Below are positions 1 through 13,265 of a DNA stretch of 64,000 nucleotides, in pieces (position 1 is the first letter of the stretch; each line of letters opens with the position of its first letter). Made by a program: the position numbers and the translations under genes. Below the pieces are notes generated by a model. That model did not search any database. It was not told the origin of the DNA and saw only the letters and a list, made by a program, of their open reading frames with translations. Source of the DNA: Monoplex corrugatus. Its lineage: Eukaryota; Mollusca; Gastropoda; Littorinimorpha; Ranellidae. The stretch covers positions 36,572,401 through 36,636,400 of the forward strand of contig CM060307.1 in the NCBI GenBank assembly GCA_030674185.1, read 5' to 3'.

Positions 1-507
1 GATCATGGCCCTCCATACGAATCTATCCCTTGTTGCTGCAAGTACATCTCCCACCCTCTCTGTCCTCAGAGCCACTCTGCAAGTCCGTCAACTATTTTCT
101 CCCTGGGCCTACCTGGAACTGTAAATATAAGAATGGAATAATGTTGTTTGCATAGAGAAAGAACAGAGGGGAATAAAAGGAAATGATGCAGGTATCGCAG
201 GAAACAGTTGCATTGCCAGATCGTAGTTCACCTTGCCGAGTTAGTATTCTACTTTGAGACTCTTGTTGGGCAGTTCCAACTTGTCTCTCACACCGAAATA
301 CTGGAACGAACCGTCTTCTATCTGTGACGTAAGTGAGCGAGGCTGATGGAAGGAACGTTCCTAATGGAACAGCATTTCCAACCCAACATGTTAGTTTTCC
401 ACTTGTCCAACAACACTTAGTATTCCCAAGTGGCCGGTTACCCAGCCAAGAACTAAACGGGCTCCACGTTGCTTAACTTTGGTGATCAGACGACAACCGA
501 TGTTTTT

Positions 508-674
<167 letters not shown>

Positions 675-784
675 AGGAAGAGGAGGAAGAAACAGTGTGT
701 GATCGTGCGCGCGCGTGATTGACCGAGTTGAGAAGAAAGCATGGAGAGCGACAGACAGACAGAAAGAGAGAGACACAAGGTGAA

Positions 785-1025
785 GACTGTAAAACATCCG
801 CTGCACCGAACGGGGGTGGGGGTGGGGGAGTGGAGGGGGGATCCTCATAATGACAGTCTGGCCGAAAGAGAGGGCGAGTCTGGCCGAAACAGAGAGTCAG
901 TCTGACGGTGACAGACCGATAAAGCATCTGCTGCACCGCACGGGAGGGGGAAGGGGGTGCGAGGGAGAGGGGTGGGGAGGGAATCCTCAAAATGACAGTA
1001 CAGAGTGTGGCCCGAGCACAGCACG
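785..1025 (+). repeat. Two-copy ~120-bp tandem duplication
   Basis: AACATCCGCTGCACCGAACG ... TCCTCATAATGACAGTCTGG and AGCATCTGCTGCACCGCACG ... TCCTCAAAATGACAGTACAG. Confidence 0.8.
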
Positions 1026-1472
1026 GCTGAACCATTAACTAGGGTGGTTCTGGCCTCACCCCAGTGTGCCCACTTCCCGTCCTTAACACTATTATTCAAT
1101 ACTTGTGACAGTCTCTACTTACCCTGTCAGTTGGCTTAACTACTTACCTATAATATCACTGACTACTTATCACAGTTCGGCATTTGGCACACAGCATGGG
1201 GGGCCAACGACCTCAACAAGTGTCAGGCGTGGCGCGGTGCTGAACGGGTTTCAGGTTTGTCTCTCTACTAAAATTAAATGCAGTTATAGAAGCTATTTCT
1301 GTGCTCACTCTTGTGTCTCCTCTCTCTGTCTGTCTGTTTCTCTGTCTGTCTGTCTCTCTATCTCTGTCTCTCTCCTTCGGACTCTACTTTTCTCACCTCT
1401 ACCTCCCCTCCCCCCCCCCCAATCTTTTCTCTTCTTTGCCCGAGCCCTCTCTCTGTTTCTCTCTCTCTCACG

Positions 1473-1474
<2 letters not shown>

Positions 1475-1530
<56 letters not shown>
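1475..1530 (+). repeat. CA microsatellite
   Basis: Uninterrupted CA after a CT-rich tract (1319-1470). A second CA run lies at 1875-1933, also flanked by CT. Confidence 0.97.
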
Positions 1531-1531
<1 letters not shown>

Positions 1532-1872
1532 CGCGCCATGAAACATAGCAGCTATTTTTTTTCTTCTTCAATTACTTCGTATGGTGATAAAAATCACAGA
1601 CTACACAGTTTCATAAACTGTGTCACATTCAACAGATAAACACGAAGGGCGGATAATCTCCCATCTAGCATTTAATGTGGCATTAGGCATAACTGAATTA
1701 ACGTGGAGTACTGGATGGAGCAGGGAAAGACCATACTGGATTGCATATGCATTCATATTTCATTAACTTTGGCAGTGTTGAAAAATAAATAGTAACACAT
1801 CTTTCAAACCGACTGCCACAGCAAATACTTACAAGCGTCGTCATCACACACACGCGCGCACGTATCACATCC

Positions 1873-1935
<63 letters not shown>

Positions 1936-2722
1936 CTCTCTCTCTCTCACTCAGTCACTCACTCTGTCTCTCTCTCCTTCCCTCCCTCCCAACCTCCCTT
2001 ACAATGTACAAGTAAGCACGATCCATCTGCGCAATTTACATAATCAACGCAAGACGGTATCCTCCACAGACGGCCACAATACCAATGGTCCTGGAGAGAA
2101 GGTCCGTTCGGAAACGTCACCTCTCAGCACGCAATGACATAGTAGCGAGGACATAAAAATTCATAGCCTCCTGAGTCCCAAGCTCAGACCCTCACCCCAC
2201 AGACATATCTAGCTTTCCATCTTGGTGGACATTTCCTATCTCCATCCCCAGCCCTCACCCAGTCCATAGTCGGTGGTCTGAATATGCGCCCCATCTCCAT
2301 CCCCGCTGCAGATTATTGCCAAAGACAACTAAGACAATAGATTCCAGAGAGGCACTAACTGGTCACAGCAGTCTTCAATGGTAAACACTGTAAAATTTGT
2401 CTTTTCAAACAAAAAAATCTTTGCTGACTGCTACAAGGTTATCAGCAAACAATCTGAGCCATATTAACAGACTTACAAAGGACTTACGACTTAAAAATTA
2501 AAAAAGTATTAATTTCCACTAAAAACAACAACAAACAATAAAATGTTCCCTTCCTGCTAGCGATATATCAACACAGCAGACTGACCCTGACCGCGAGGGA
2601 TACTTGATTTTTGAGCAGGAAATGTGGGATGCATGTTTACCTTCAGCATGCTTTTCACTTTCGAAAGTAGCAAGTTGCCATACAGCAATATTGTCACGTG
2701 TCCGTGACCAATCTTGATTTGA

Positions 2723-2824
2723 AGATAATAATAATAATAATTACAATATTTATATAGCGCAAAATCTCGACAAAATCAAATCTAAGCGCTGAAACAGACA
2801 CACACGCACGCACGCACACACACG

Positions 2825-2890
<66 letters not shown>

Positions 2891-3847
2891 TGGCTATAAA
2901 TGGGGAGAAAGAATAAAAGCAATAAAACAAGAATAAAAGCAATGGAAAATTATAGAGAGCATATCATATACAATTATATATTATAACAAAGTGTTCCCCT
3001 CCGAGCGGAGACAGGCTGCAGAGGGGGGTTGAGTGAGGTTAGGATTTTATGCAGAGGAGAAAAGGTGAGTTTTGAGAGCGGACTTACAGGAGACAAAAGT
3101 AGGTTGCTGACGGACTGAGAGAGGAAGTTTGTTCCAGGAGAGTGGACCAGAAACTGAGAAGGCTCGTGGACCATAGGTATTAAGCTTAGTGCGTGGAAAG
3201 CGAAAAGTCAGAGGATCGGAGGCAGAGCGGAGGGTACGTGAGGGAACATAGATCTCAAGTAGGCTTGACAGGTAATCGGGGGCTGCGTTATTGAGGCTTT
3301 TGTAGCATATGGTGTCTAGTTTGTACTGTATGCGCTTTGATACAGGGAGCCAGTGAAGTTGTGCCAGGAGAGGAGATATGTGGTCAGCTTTTTTCTTTTT
3401 GAGTACAAGGCGTACAGCATTGTTTTGAATGCGCTGTAGGATGTGAATGGTGGAGGCAGGAAGACCAGACAGGAGTGAATTGCAATAGTCAATGCGAGAC
3501 ATTATGAAGGAGAGAACGAGTTTTGCAGTTGTTTCGACAGAGAGATACTTCCTGATCAGGCTTATACGATGGAGATGATAGTAGCAAGATCTTGCAGTTT
3601 GAGAAACAAAGTTGTTCATGGAGAGGGTAGAGTCAATGCAGACACCAAGGTTTTTAGCTGAATCAGAAATTGGGACTGATGTGTTACATAATGGGAGAGA
3701 AAGAGGAGGCAGCTGAGAAAGTTTCTGACGGGTGCCAATGAGGATAGCTTCTGTCTTGTCGTCATTAAGCTGAAGTTGAAGGGACTCTAGGCACGAGAGG
3801 AAGAAGACATTATTATGGACAATAGGACCACGTTGGCTGTTTACCAA
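2723..3847 (-). mobile_element. 5'-truncated non-LTR retrotransposon (L2/CR1-type)
   Basis: The ORF part is described separately. Downstream, the 3' UTR is interrupted by a CA/CACG microsatellite (2795-2888), and the 3' end reads GCGCTATATAAATATTGTAA followed by ATT repeats (about 2725-2741), a typical L2/CR1-like terminus with short tandem repeats instead of poly(A). The 5' end breaks off near 3850 inside the reverse transcriptase region. Confidence 0.85.
3047..3847 (-). pseudogene. Reverse transcriptase C-terminal part, 266 codons, uninterrupted
   Basis: Family landmarks in order: QLNDDKTEAILIG near residue 30, AKNLGVCIDS near 65, SRIDYCNSLLSGLP near 120, LHWLPVSKRIQYK near 165, YVPSRTLRSAS near 205, SWNKLPLSVR near 240, and ALKTHLF at the end. 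These are the thumb and C-terminal signatures of L2/CR1-like LINE polymerases; the catalytic palm with the YxDD box is missing. No stop or frameshift interrupts the 801-bp frame, so the insertion is relatively young. It should be inactive because it lacks the endonuclease and palm. The initiating Met is just the first in frame, not a true start. Confidence 0.88.
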
Positions 3848-4009
3848 TATTGATGTTGTCTGTCATATAACCACCAACTCTGTTAATCTCCACCACAAAA
3901 GACAGGACATGCACAGCAGACAAACATGCACAGCACACGAAGAGACAGACAGGGAGCGATCACGTATGGATTACAAATGAAATCCAATTTGTTCTGTATT
4001 ACCATCCCA

Positions 4010-4560
4010 AATCAACCCCGTTACTCTGCAATATCGTCCAAAATCCATCCGGTAACCCTGTATTATCATCCCAAATCCATCTCGAAACCTATATTGTAAT
4101 CCCAAATCTACTCTGTAACCCTAATTCATCACTGCAAATCAATCCTGTAACCCTGTATTATCATTCCAAATCCATATTGTAACCCTGTATTATCATCCCT
4201 AATCGATCGTATAACCCTGTATATTCATACCAAATCAAACTGGGCAATCCATGTGCAACGCTGTGTTGTTATCCCAAATCAATTCTGTCTTATCATCTCA
4301 AATCCATCCATAACCCTGTATTATCACCCAAAATCCATCCTGTTACTCCACTTTATCCCCAAACCATTCCATATTATCATCCAAAGGGAAAATCCGTCAG
4401 ATCACTCCATATAATCATTGAAAATTCACCCTAAAAATTCATATCATCACTCCAAATCCATTCTTTTACACCCCCCCCCCTCCTTCTATTGTCCAAAATC
4501 CATCCTATAACTGTATTATCATCCCAAATCATTCTGTAACCCTGCATGATTATCCCAAAG
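4010..4560 (+). repeat. Degenerate ~25-30 bp minisatellite
   Basis: Repeats of AACCCTGTATTATCATCCCA and AATCCAT with indels; related to block C. Confidence 0.85.
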
Positions 4561-5217
4561 GCAAACGAATCTCGTTGCAGCAGACCTCCACACAAACATC
4601 CTAGAGTCGAGAGTTGGTCCGTGGTATGATGTAGTCTCTATGACTCGTGGCCGGTGGGTGAGGGGGTGGGTTGCAGCGAACGGATGGGGAGGGATGGGGA
4701 TCGGTTGGTTGATGAGCTTTGTACAAGCATGCAGGCCTGTGGTTAGACACTGGTGATCGTGGAGTATAGTAGTACACATCCCCGGTGTGTGTGTGTGTGT
4801 GTAGGCGGGTGGGGGGGGGGGTGCACGCACGCGCGCGCGTGGGCGCGTGCTTGCTTAGACATCGTTTCTGTACGCCTAATACAAGCAACAATGCCTATAA
4901 TTTGCGGTTCGTTAATTTAATAAGCACGTCTGTGTGAGAGGTGAAGGAGATGGGAGGATGGGGAGGAGGGATCTGTACCAATAGCAGATCAAACGATTAT
5001 CACAATATTATCATCATCACTTTCTGATTCCAAAATTTCATGGTATTCTTTAGATGTCGCCTTTTTCTTTTTTTTATACCACAGCGGCGAGAACACGCGG
5101 CTGACTCGCTTCGTTAATGAAGTATGCAAATGCTCTGAAGGTAAACACAAGTCTCTCAGAAGTCAAATAATCATTCCTGTGCGTTTCTGTTGAGGTTTTC
5201 TTTTTTTCCCCCTCGTT

Positions 5218-5226
5218 GTGTGTGTG

Positions 5227-5318
<92 letters not shown>
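5218..5318 (+). repeat. GT/GTGC microsatellite
   Basis: GT run, eight GTGC units, GT run. A GAA-rich tract (5480-5660) follows in the same unit. Confidence 0.97.
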
Positions 5319-5319
<1 letters not shown>

Positions 5320-5850
5320 CTTCTTCTTCCTCTTTTCCCGGTTGTTTGTTTTTAATCAACACTGGCAATTCCTTTGAGTAAAATTATGCGTTCTCACCAT
5401 GTTTATGGGCATTCAGCAAAACAACACGGGCTTCATGCCTGAGATTGCCATCCCCATCCAGCACCGAGGGGGTAAAAGGTCAATAAGACGAAGTAGAAGA
5501 AGTAGAAGAAGAAGAGGAAAAAGAAGAAGAAAAAGAAGTAGTAGTAGTAGAAGAAGAAGAAAAAATAATAGAAGAAGAAGAAAAAGAAGAAGTAGTAGAA
5601 GAAGAAGAAGACGAAGAAGATGAAGAAAGAAGAAGAAAAAGAAGAAGAAAACCAGAGGAAGAAAGAGAACGGCGTGAGCGCTGGCAAAATGGAGGCAGCC
5701 TGTGGATGGGAGATCAGGCAGGGGAGCTAACAGAACGGAAGAAGGGACAGCGATGGACAAGGACGCACTGATCAGAAGAGGTAGGGCAGTGTTTGAACTT
5801 TGCAAAGTAGTTCGAGACTCATTAGCGCTCGAACGTGCTAACTGCCCGTC

Positions 5851-5955
<105 letters not shown>

Positions 5956-6189
5956 CACACGCGCAAACAGGCAGAAACACGCAAGTCTTCGTGCCTCCCT
6001 CACACACACATAAAAACACACAGTGGACGAAAGAGGAAAGAAGATGGGAGAGAAGGCAGCAGGGAGAGCTAGAACAAAATGTGACAACCATGGAGTGTAA
6101 ATTCTATGGTGACAATTCTCCCCCTGTTTGTGGGTAGCAACTTCGATGCGCACTTTATCTCCATGGTGTTTTAATATTTCCTTCAGCAA

Positions 6190-6405
6190 CCAATCACGTG
6201 GCTTACTGGACCTTTAACGTGCACATTTGATGTTCTGCATGCGTATACAAACTAACAGGTCCAGCCGGTAACAGGTCTTTACATGTGTTCACCTGGGAAG
6301 TCGAAAAGTAAATCTCCACCCTTTACCCACCACGCGGTGCTTAAGCAGGTTCAAACCGGACCTTCCAAGTGAAGGACCAGTGTCCTAACCACCCGTCATG
6401 AGACA
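6190..6405 (-). mobile_element. SINE family 3 copy
   Basis: Minus strand GGGTGGTTAGGACACTGG (A box) and CCGGTTTGAACC (B box); body on the plus strand ACCTTTAACGTGCACATTTG, ATGTTCTGCATGCGTATAC, AAGTAAATCTCCACCC. Confidence 0.78.
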
Positions 6406-6839
6406 GAGCGATTTCTCTGCTGTGTATCTGCACAAATTTGATCAAGGTCCTGATGTCCGACCAGCAAGGAACTGTAAATGCTCAAGTTGAGACGGGTATG
6501 ATCCCTTTTTGAGTCACCTTGATCCGAAATGTACACATTTTCATGTATGGATTCCTTGGCTGTTTAGCCAAGTTTTTACATAAAACATGTGTCACACGTT
6601 CAGCATACTAGAAAATTCAACCAAGCACGTTACCAAAAACAACAACAAACAACAAAAACAAACAAAAAATCGTGTTATTTTATGGGTCAATAATCACATA
6701 TGGTGTAGGACCACAATGGAGGTGTCTCATAAGTACATCCCTTACGCTAGAGTGTGCCAATTCTGGACTGGGGGTGGGGTGGGGAGAGAGAGAAAGAGAG
6801 AGAGAGAGTGAAAGAATGAGTGTGTGTTGTTTATATGTA

Positions 6840-7145
<306 letters not shown>

Positions 7146-7227
7146 GTCTCTGAGTATGTGTCTGTTTCTTGTATCTTGTTTGTATGACTTTTCTATATCG
7201 TCTTCTCTCTTGTTCTTCTCCTTGTCT

Positions 7228-7496
7228 TTATACCTGGAGACCAGTCCTAGAGATAATGTTGGCTGTTGTTTGCAAAGTACCCACAAGCCCACCTAGAGTT
7301 TCTCATTCAGGGTAATCGGCTTCGCCCACATCTCCTCACTCACCAGCAGGAGGTCCCTACAGATCTGCAGAATGTCGTTTGTATCCTGCTCTGCCTTTCC
7401 ACAAGGACATACAGGGGAGGGTACAACTGTCATTTTTCTACCGTCTTCTGTACTGTCCATCTCACTTTGATCCCAATGCACTCTTTCTTCTGACAT
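7228..7496 (-). mobile_element. LINE ORF2 3' end (CPCG motif), frameshifted
   Basis: The minus strand encodes SPVCPCGKAEQDTNDILQIC, then WAKPITLNEKL and a stop; a +1 shift continues LGGLVGTLQTTANIISRTGL to a stop at 7230-7228. The CPCG...HILQ-C...W......KLWG...L..T..FI..TGL pattern is the C-terminus of Jockey-superfamily LINE polyproteins. The fragment is short and directly abuts a GT/TA microsatellite cluster. Confidence 0.72.
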
Positions 7497-7843
7497 TTTC
7501 GAACATACGCTCTTAAAATCTATGCCTGTTTTAGAACGAAACGTGACATTATGATGAATTCTCCAAATACCATGAGTTAGTAACTAATGTGAGTCACAGA
7601 ACAGGGGATGGCCCCATATCTCGAACGACGACGACTCATACAAACGATGTTTCTACAAACCATGAGCTGTGTCTCCTCACCATCAACTGAAACTCCACTA
7701 CGACAACACAAAGCGCACGACAGCCAATCATACAATTAAATGATGGACACTCCTCAAGACCCTCGTGCCTCTGAATCAACTTAAACAACCAAACAAGGGA
7801 GACCCAGAGGAGGTGAAATGGGGAATTGGGAGAGGGACAGAGC

Positions 7844-7844
<1 letters not shown>

Positions 7845-7898
<54 letters not shown>

Positions 7899-8046
7899 CA
7901 AGGGGACAGAGAGAGCAGAGAGCAGAGAGCGAGAGCCAGTGCGCATTGACACGAACAAAAGTTTAACTATGAGACCATCAGCCGAAACACAAAAACGAGG
8001 GTTGGGAAGAAGAAGAAGAAGAAGAAGAAGAAGAAGAAGAAGAAGA

Positions 8047-8097
<51 letters not shown>

Positions 8098-8100
8098 CAG
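7845..8100 (+). repeat. GA and GAA microsatellites inside block A
   Basis: GA run 7846-7890, GAA run 8008-8051, GA run 8051-8094. Confidence 0.95.
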
Positions 8101-8236
8101 GACAGACAGAGGAATGGAGGGAGGGAGGGGACAAGACTTGCTAGCAACAAGATCGGTCTTTGACACTAAAACGTCATCACGATCAGTAGTGAGAATAACT
8201 GACAGTCACGACTTGATCTGCCCGTCAGGAATATTG

Positions 8237-8312
8237 TTAACCTTTTCATTCCCTTACCCTATCCACCAGCACCCTGCACCCTGTGGATAATCTGAGTGCG
8301 TGAAAGAGTTAA
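8237..8312. mobile_element. Foldback MITE copy in unit 2
   Basis: TTAACCTTTTCATTCCCTTA, CCTATCCACCAGCACCCTGC and GCGTGAAAGAGTTAA. It occupies the same site in block A/A2 as the copy at 12365. Confidence 0.8.
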
Positions 8313-9654
8313 CCTCATTAATTGACTGATACACAATGGGAAAGCAAATGAATCAGAAAATGTATTTTTTTTACATGCAACTATCAGATGCATATTTCCC
8401 ATAATTTTCATTTCCACCTTTGATCATTTCCACCACCCCTTTTAACGACATGTCTGTCACTCTGTACCAAACTAAATATTGACCTTCAACACACACGCAG
8501 ACACACGCCTACGCACACACACACACACAGAGTGTACATGTACGTACCATCACTTCTACAATTTACATAATCAACGTGATATGACGTCCCCCTAAAGACA
8601 GCATGCAAAATCACCTTGGAGGAATGGTCCGATCCGAAGCGTTACTCCCCAGCACGCAAAGACATTATAGTAATGGGGACGTAAAAATTCATAATCTCGC
8701 AGGTCCCCTGCCCCCTGCACATCTAGGTTTCCATCTCGGTGGACAGATCTTATCTCTACCCCCAGTCCAATCCAGTCCATCTTCAGGGACTTCACCACAC
8801 GCTCTGCCCCCCCCCCCCTCTCTCCATTGAAGATTAGTAACACAGAACTAAGAAAACAGATTCCAGAGACCCTTGCTAAGGCACTAACTGGTCACAGCAG
8901 CCGTAAGGTATAAATACTGTTCAAATGATGTGTGACATCACAAAAAACAAAACAGCTCCCATATCGACAACCTTGGAGGAAGGGCAATAACCCCCCCCCC
9001 CCCCCCAGCCTGCAATTACATTAGTACCATAGACATTAAATTTCATAACCCGAGAGTCCTCCGTTTCTTGGACACCTACGTTCCCTCTCAGTGGACAGAT
9101 CCTAGCTCTATTCCCCAGCTCAATTTGTATTCAGTGACCTGACCACGCACTCTGTCTCTACTTCCGATACAGATTTGTTGATACACACGACTAAGACCAC
9201 AACTTTCAGGAACAACGTGCCGTTAGAAGGTAGGAAGAAAGTGTGTGTGCAGTATGTCGAGCGTTTAGGAGTATAGAATGGAAGGCATTATTATTATTAT
9301 TATCACTGTTATCATTATTATCATCACTATTTTTATGGTTCATTATCATTACTATCAGCATTGATATTATTAGTACCGTTATGACCATCAATATTATCAT
9401 TATTTTTTTATTTTTTATTGTTCATCATCATGATAATGACGTAATGATGTCATGGATGACAACGACTGTCGTTCTCGTTTAAAAAAAATCCAGTGTGCCA
9501 TGAGGACAATTTATAGCATGTTATAAAACAAGCAAACAACAACAGAAACAGAAACAAAAAACCAAAAAAGAGGCAGGGGTGGGAATCGGTTATTTCATTT
9601 CCACGATCCATGTCCATTTAAGGACAGCGTCTCATCCTGCAGTTCACTTTTCCA

Positions 9655-9965
9655 CGTGGGCTGATTGGTTCTTTTGATAGAGCCATGGACTCCGGATCAG
9701 ACATCTCGAGTTCAAACCCAGATTGCACATTAAAAACTTGCCTGTTCGCTGCCCATCTTCACGTTTTCATTATTCTGTTAGTTTCAGTTTAGTGTTTTAT
9801 AGCCCCAACCCCTCCCCATCCCGTTCAAGACCTTGCCAGCACTTAAGTTTTTTATACAGGCTCAGGGAGTCTGCGAGATCACTGCTGGCAGCTTTAATGG
9901 AGCGCATAAGGAACTTTCCGAGCGCGACGAATATTCCTCTCGAACAAACTCCAAACTGCACTTCA
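9655..9965 (+). mobile_element. SINE family 1 copy
   Basis: tRNA-related head (GATAGAGCCATGGACTCCGG, CTCGAGTTCAAACCC), middle CTTGCCTGTTCGCTGCCCAT, and 3' part CAGGCTCAGGGAGTCTGC, GGAGCGCATAAGGAACTTTC, ending near CAAACTCCAAACTGCA. It is the reference copy for this family in the window. Confidence 0.8.
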
Positions 9966-10317
9966 GAGAGGAACCCAAGAGAATTACAAAGCAGATGGAG
10001 TCGCCCAGTATTATCATCCCGAACATAATAAAACCATATATTATCATCCCAATCCCGTTTGGCCCGGATCCCCAACACACCACAACAGGCAGAGAGCTGG
10101 TCGATGACTCGAAATACTCATTTGTAATACACTGTCGTTCTGGGCTCATGGGGAGGGGGGGGGGTTGGGGGAAAGGGGGGGCAGGACAGGGGGGACAAAA
10201 AAGGGGAGAGGGGTGATGATGGGTGTGGGGAACGATAGGGTCTTGGACAACAATGCTGCAGTTGCATAAAGGTGATGATCATACAAGAGTATTTGTTAAT
10301 GATGATGATGATGATGA

Positions 10318-10525
10318 TGTGTGTGTGTGGTGTGTGTGTGTGTGGTGTGTGTAGATGCTGGTGTGTGTGTGTGTGGTGCTTGCGTGGTGCGGTGTGGTGT
10401 GTGTGTGTGTGCGTGGTGTGCGTGTGTGTGTGTGTGTGTGGTGTGTGTGTGTGTGTGTGTGTGTGTCTGTGTGGTGTTTGCGTGTGTGGTGTGTGTGTGT
10501 GTTGTGTGTGTGTGTTGGTGGTGTC

Positions 10526-10570
<45 letters not shown>
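10318..10570 (+). repeat. Interrupted GT/GTGGT microsatellite
   Basis: GAT run (10299-10318) then about 250 bp of GT with GG and GC interruptions. Confidence 0.95.
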
Positions 10571-11145
10571 TGTGTGGTGCTTCTGCGTGTGTGCGTTTGG
10601 GAATGGATTAGCGGGGGGTTAGATAAAGGGAGCTATAGATACCAACAACAACAGAGGGAATGATTATTATATTATCACACTCTGACCACAGAATTTCGCG
10701 ACGTTGTGTACGTGTGCTCTTTCAAATAGGCCAAATAAAGACCTACATCGAAAAAAAAAACAAACCACGCTCTTCGTTAATTAAATTAACGTACAACTGA
10801 TTCAGTTTTGTTCTGTATTCCGAGTTTGCTTTCTTAATAATCAGTTGTGCCGATGGCTTTGACTCAGATTATGGACTCCTCACCACGTTTGCGAGCATCA
10901 AGCTAAAATAACAGACTCCGTGACTTGGGATTGCCACCCCGCACAGGGGGCAAAAAGTCAAGGAAAGAACAACAGTGAGAAAAAGATGGGGATGGGGGAG
11001 GGGGTGGCGGAGCGGCGGGAGGTGGGGAGGGGCGACCAGGGTCAGGCAGTGGCTAACACCGGTAAAGACAGCGAAAGGGGCAAGGGCGCACGAGGGGCAA
11101 GGCGGTGTTTGAACTTCAAAACGTGCTCCAGAACTAATTGTGCAC

Positions 11146-11273
11146 CCTCTCTCTCTCTCTCTCTCTGCGTGCGTGCGTGAGTGCGTACGTGGTGTGTGTT
11201 GTGTGCGTGCACAGAAACATATACTCCTCCTCTTTGTCTCACTTTTTCATTTATATCGTTATCAGAAAGACAG

Positions 11274-11335
<62 letters not shown>

Positions 11336-11338
11336 ATA
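11146..11338 (+). repeat. CT and GA microsatellites
   Basis: CT 11148-11166; GA-rich 11273-11335. Confidence 0.95.
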
Positions 11339-11497
11339 TGACGACCATTTCTGCCACTGCTTATTTATCATGCACTTGACCACAAGTCCAGCCCCAGCCC
11401 ATCAGGGAATTGCAAGTGAGTAAACTTAAAAGGATACGATCTTACGTTTCATGAGACCCGACATGCCAAAAACCTCCCAAGCCCTTGGCTGTTTGGG

Positions 11498-11574
11498 GGT
11501 CACGGTCAGAATACTAAAGAAATATAACAATATAAGGTCACGGTCAGAATACTAAAGAAATATAACAATATAAG
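11498..11574 (+). repeat. 38-bp tandem duplication
   Basis: Two near-perfect copies beginning GGTCACGGTCAGAATACTAA. Confidence 0.95.
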
Positions 11575-12364
11575 TATCAATCAAAAACGAGCAAGCGATT
11601 CTGTAGTAATGTTTTTCACGGACAGTGTATGACAATAAAAGAAACAACTTTCCATGTGTCTCACACGGTAAAACTGTTCAACCCTTCTCCGCTTTTGAGT
11701 CAGCACTGTCATCAGTGTGGGGCTATGAGGCAGTGCACCAAATAAGTTGGATCAAAACAAACACTGCAAAGCTCCACTAAATTGACCAGGTAGTAGTGCA
11801 GGGTCTAATTAGGTGGATGGCCACATGGCAGCTTGGTATCATTAGAAACTTACTGGAAATGCGATTTCGACTGAATTAACTTGGGGTTGTAATCAATATC
11901 GATTGGTGTCTGGACAAAACGTGACATTGTAAATTCTAAACCCGGTACGACTTAGTCATGTGTGTAGTCAATGAAAAGGGAGAGTTCTTCTTGCCTCCAG
12001 TAGCAGTAGTTTTTTTCAACAGTACTTCCACAAACCATGAGCTGTCCGTCCTCATCAACGACTCGAACCTCCATCATCACACAAAGAACACATAATTAAA
12101 TGATGCACGCTCCTTAAGACCCCAGCACCTCTGAGTCAACTCTTAAACAACCTAACAAGGGAGACCTTCGGGTCGAACAGGGGGAGGGGAGAGAAGGGGA
12201 GGGGAGGGGGACAGAGAGGGAGGGAGGGAGAGAGAATGGAGCAGGCAAGGTCCTGCTAGCAATAGGATTAGCTGCTGGCACCGCGGTGTCGTCATCATCC
12301 GTAGTGACGAATATTGGTAGTCACGACTTGCATTGCCTGAACATAAATTTCGTCATGAATAATC

Positions 12365-12526
12365 TTAACCCTCTCACACTCTCAGCTTACCCACCGGCTT
12401 CTCGCAGGAAGCTGGTAACAGAATGAAGGAGTGAAAGAGTTAATGCAGGAATCTGATGCATAAGGTGAGGGACTGAAAGGGTTCATGCAGAAAGCTGGCG
12501 AACAGGATGACGGAGTGAAAGGGTCA
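12365..12526. mobile_element. Foldback MITE copy in unit 3
   Basis: TTAACCCTCTCACACTCTCA; centre GCTTCTCGCAGGAAGCTGG; two right-arm repeats (GGAGTGAAAGAGTTAATGCA; GGAGTGAAAGGGTCAG). Confidence 0.82.
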
Positions 12527-12778
12527 GCTCGCTCACCGACTGACTTGCATGCAATGACTTGCACACGAATCGGTAAAGTTTGCCTTTTATATGCAGTGAG
12601 GAGGCACGAAAGTTTGGCTCTATATGCGTATTTCCGCAAGATTTCATTTCCGCCTCCTACCAGTTCAACCACCCACGTTATCTGCCGTTCTGTCCTTCAT
12701 GAATGTCTCTCACTTCATCACTGACAAACGTCATACAAACTTATTCTCACAATAAACAAAAGGTCTATGACTCACATC

Positions 12779-12779
<1 letters not shown>

Positions 12780-12813
<34 letters not shown>

Positions 12814-12915
12814 ACGCACCACACGCAGCACGCACGAAAGCAAGCCGAAAGCACGCACGCACCGCACGCGCGTGCGCGCACGTACGACCCACACACACAC
12901 ACACACACACACAAC
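12780..12915 (+). repeat. CA / CACG repeats
   Basis: CA 12781-12812, CACG-rich middle, CA 12891-12913. Confidence 0.95.
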
Positions 12916-12929
12916 ACAAGGGTGGCTAG

Positions 12930-13265
12930 TTCAGTAGTGAGCTATGGATCCATATTCTGGCATCTTGAGTTCCACTCCATCCCGCAACGTAAAAACGGGT
13001 TTTTGTTTTGTTTTGTTTTCTGCTGCACATTTTAGTGCTGCACAATTATTCTGGTGTTGTCAGATTAGTGTTTCATACGCCCTCTTACCCCCACCCCACC
13101 CCACTGTCCCAAACTCCAACCTCGTTCCTTCTAGTTCCAAAAATAAAGACCCTTGCAAGCCCCTAAGGTTTTACGCATGCTCAAGGAATCTTCCAGACAC
13201 TGCTGGCAGTATGAAACAGCCGGAGTGCAATGAATCCCTCTGAAAGAAATTCCATTTTTATCGTA
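12930..13265 (+). mobile_element. SINE family 1 copy
   Basis: Head GAGCTATGGATCC and CTTGAGTTCCA; ATTCTGGTGTTGTCAGATTA; CATGCTCAAGGAATCTTCC; end TGCAATGAATCCCTCTG. It lies in unit 3 of the triplication. Confidence 0.75.

Larger units (their letters stand above)
7500..11890 (+). repeat. Triplicated region, unit 2
   Basis: Blocks: H 7500-7600 (AACGTGACATTATGA), A 7640-8240 (AAACCATGAGCTGTG, AATTAAATGATG, TAGTCACGACTTG-like), MITE 8237-8312, A2 8330-8480, B 8557-8920 plus a second partial B 8960-9220, SINE 9655-9965, C 9975-10150 (GTATTATCATCCC), D 10650-10830, E 10840-10960 (GGGATTGCCACCCCGCA), F 11010-11145 (GGCGGTGTTTGAACTT), G 11345-11500 (CCTTGGCTGTTTGG). Confidence 0.65.

Noticed and set aside
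8592..8843. Frames in block B copies (also 13131-13533) as a conserved gene
   Set aside because: The B copies diverge with frame-breaking indels and share no common reading frame, so block B is a non-coding repeat.
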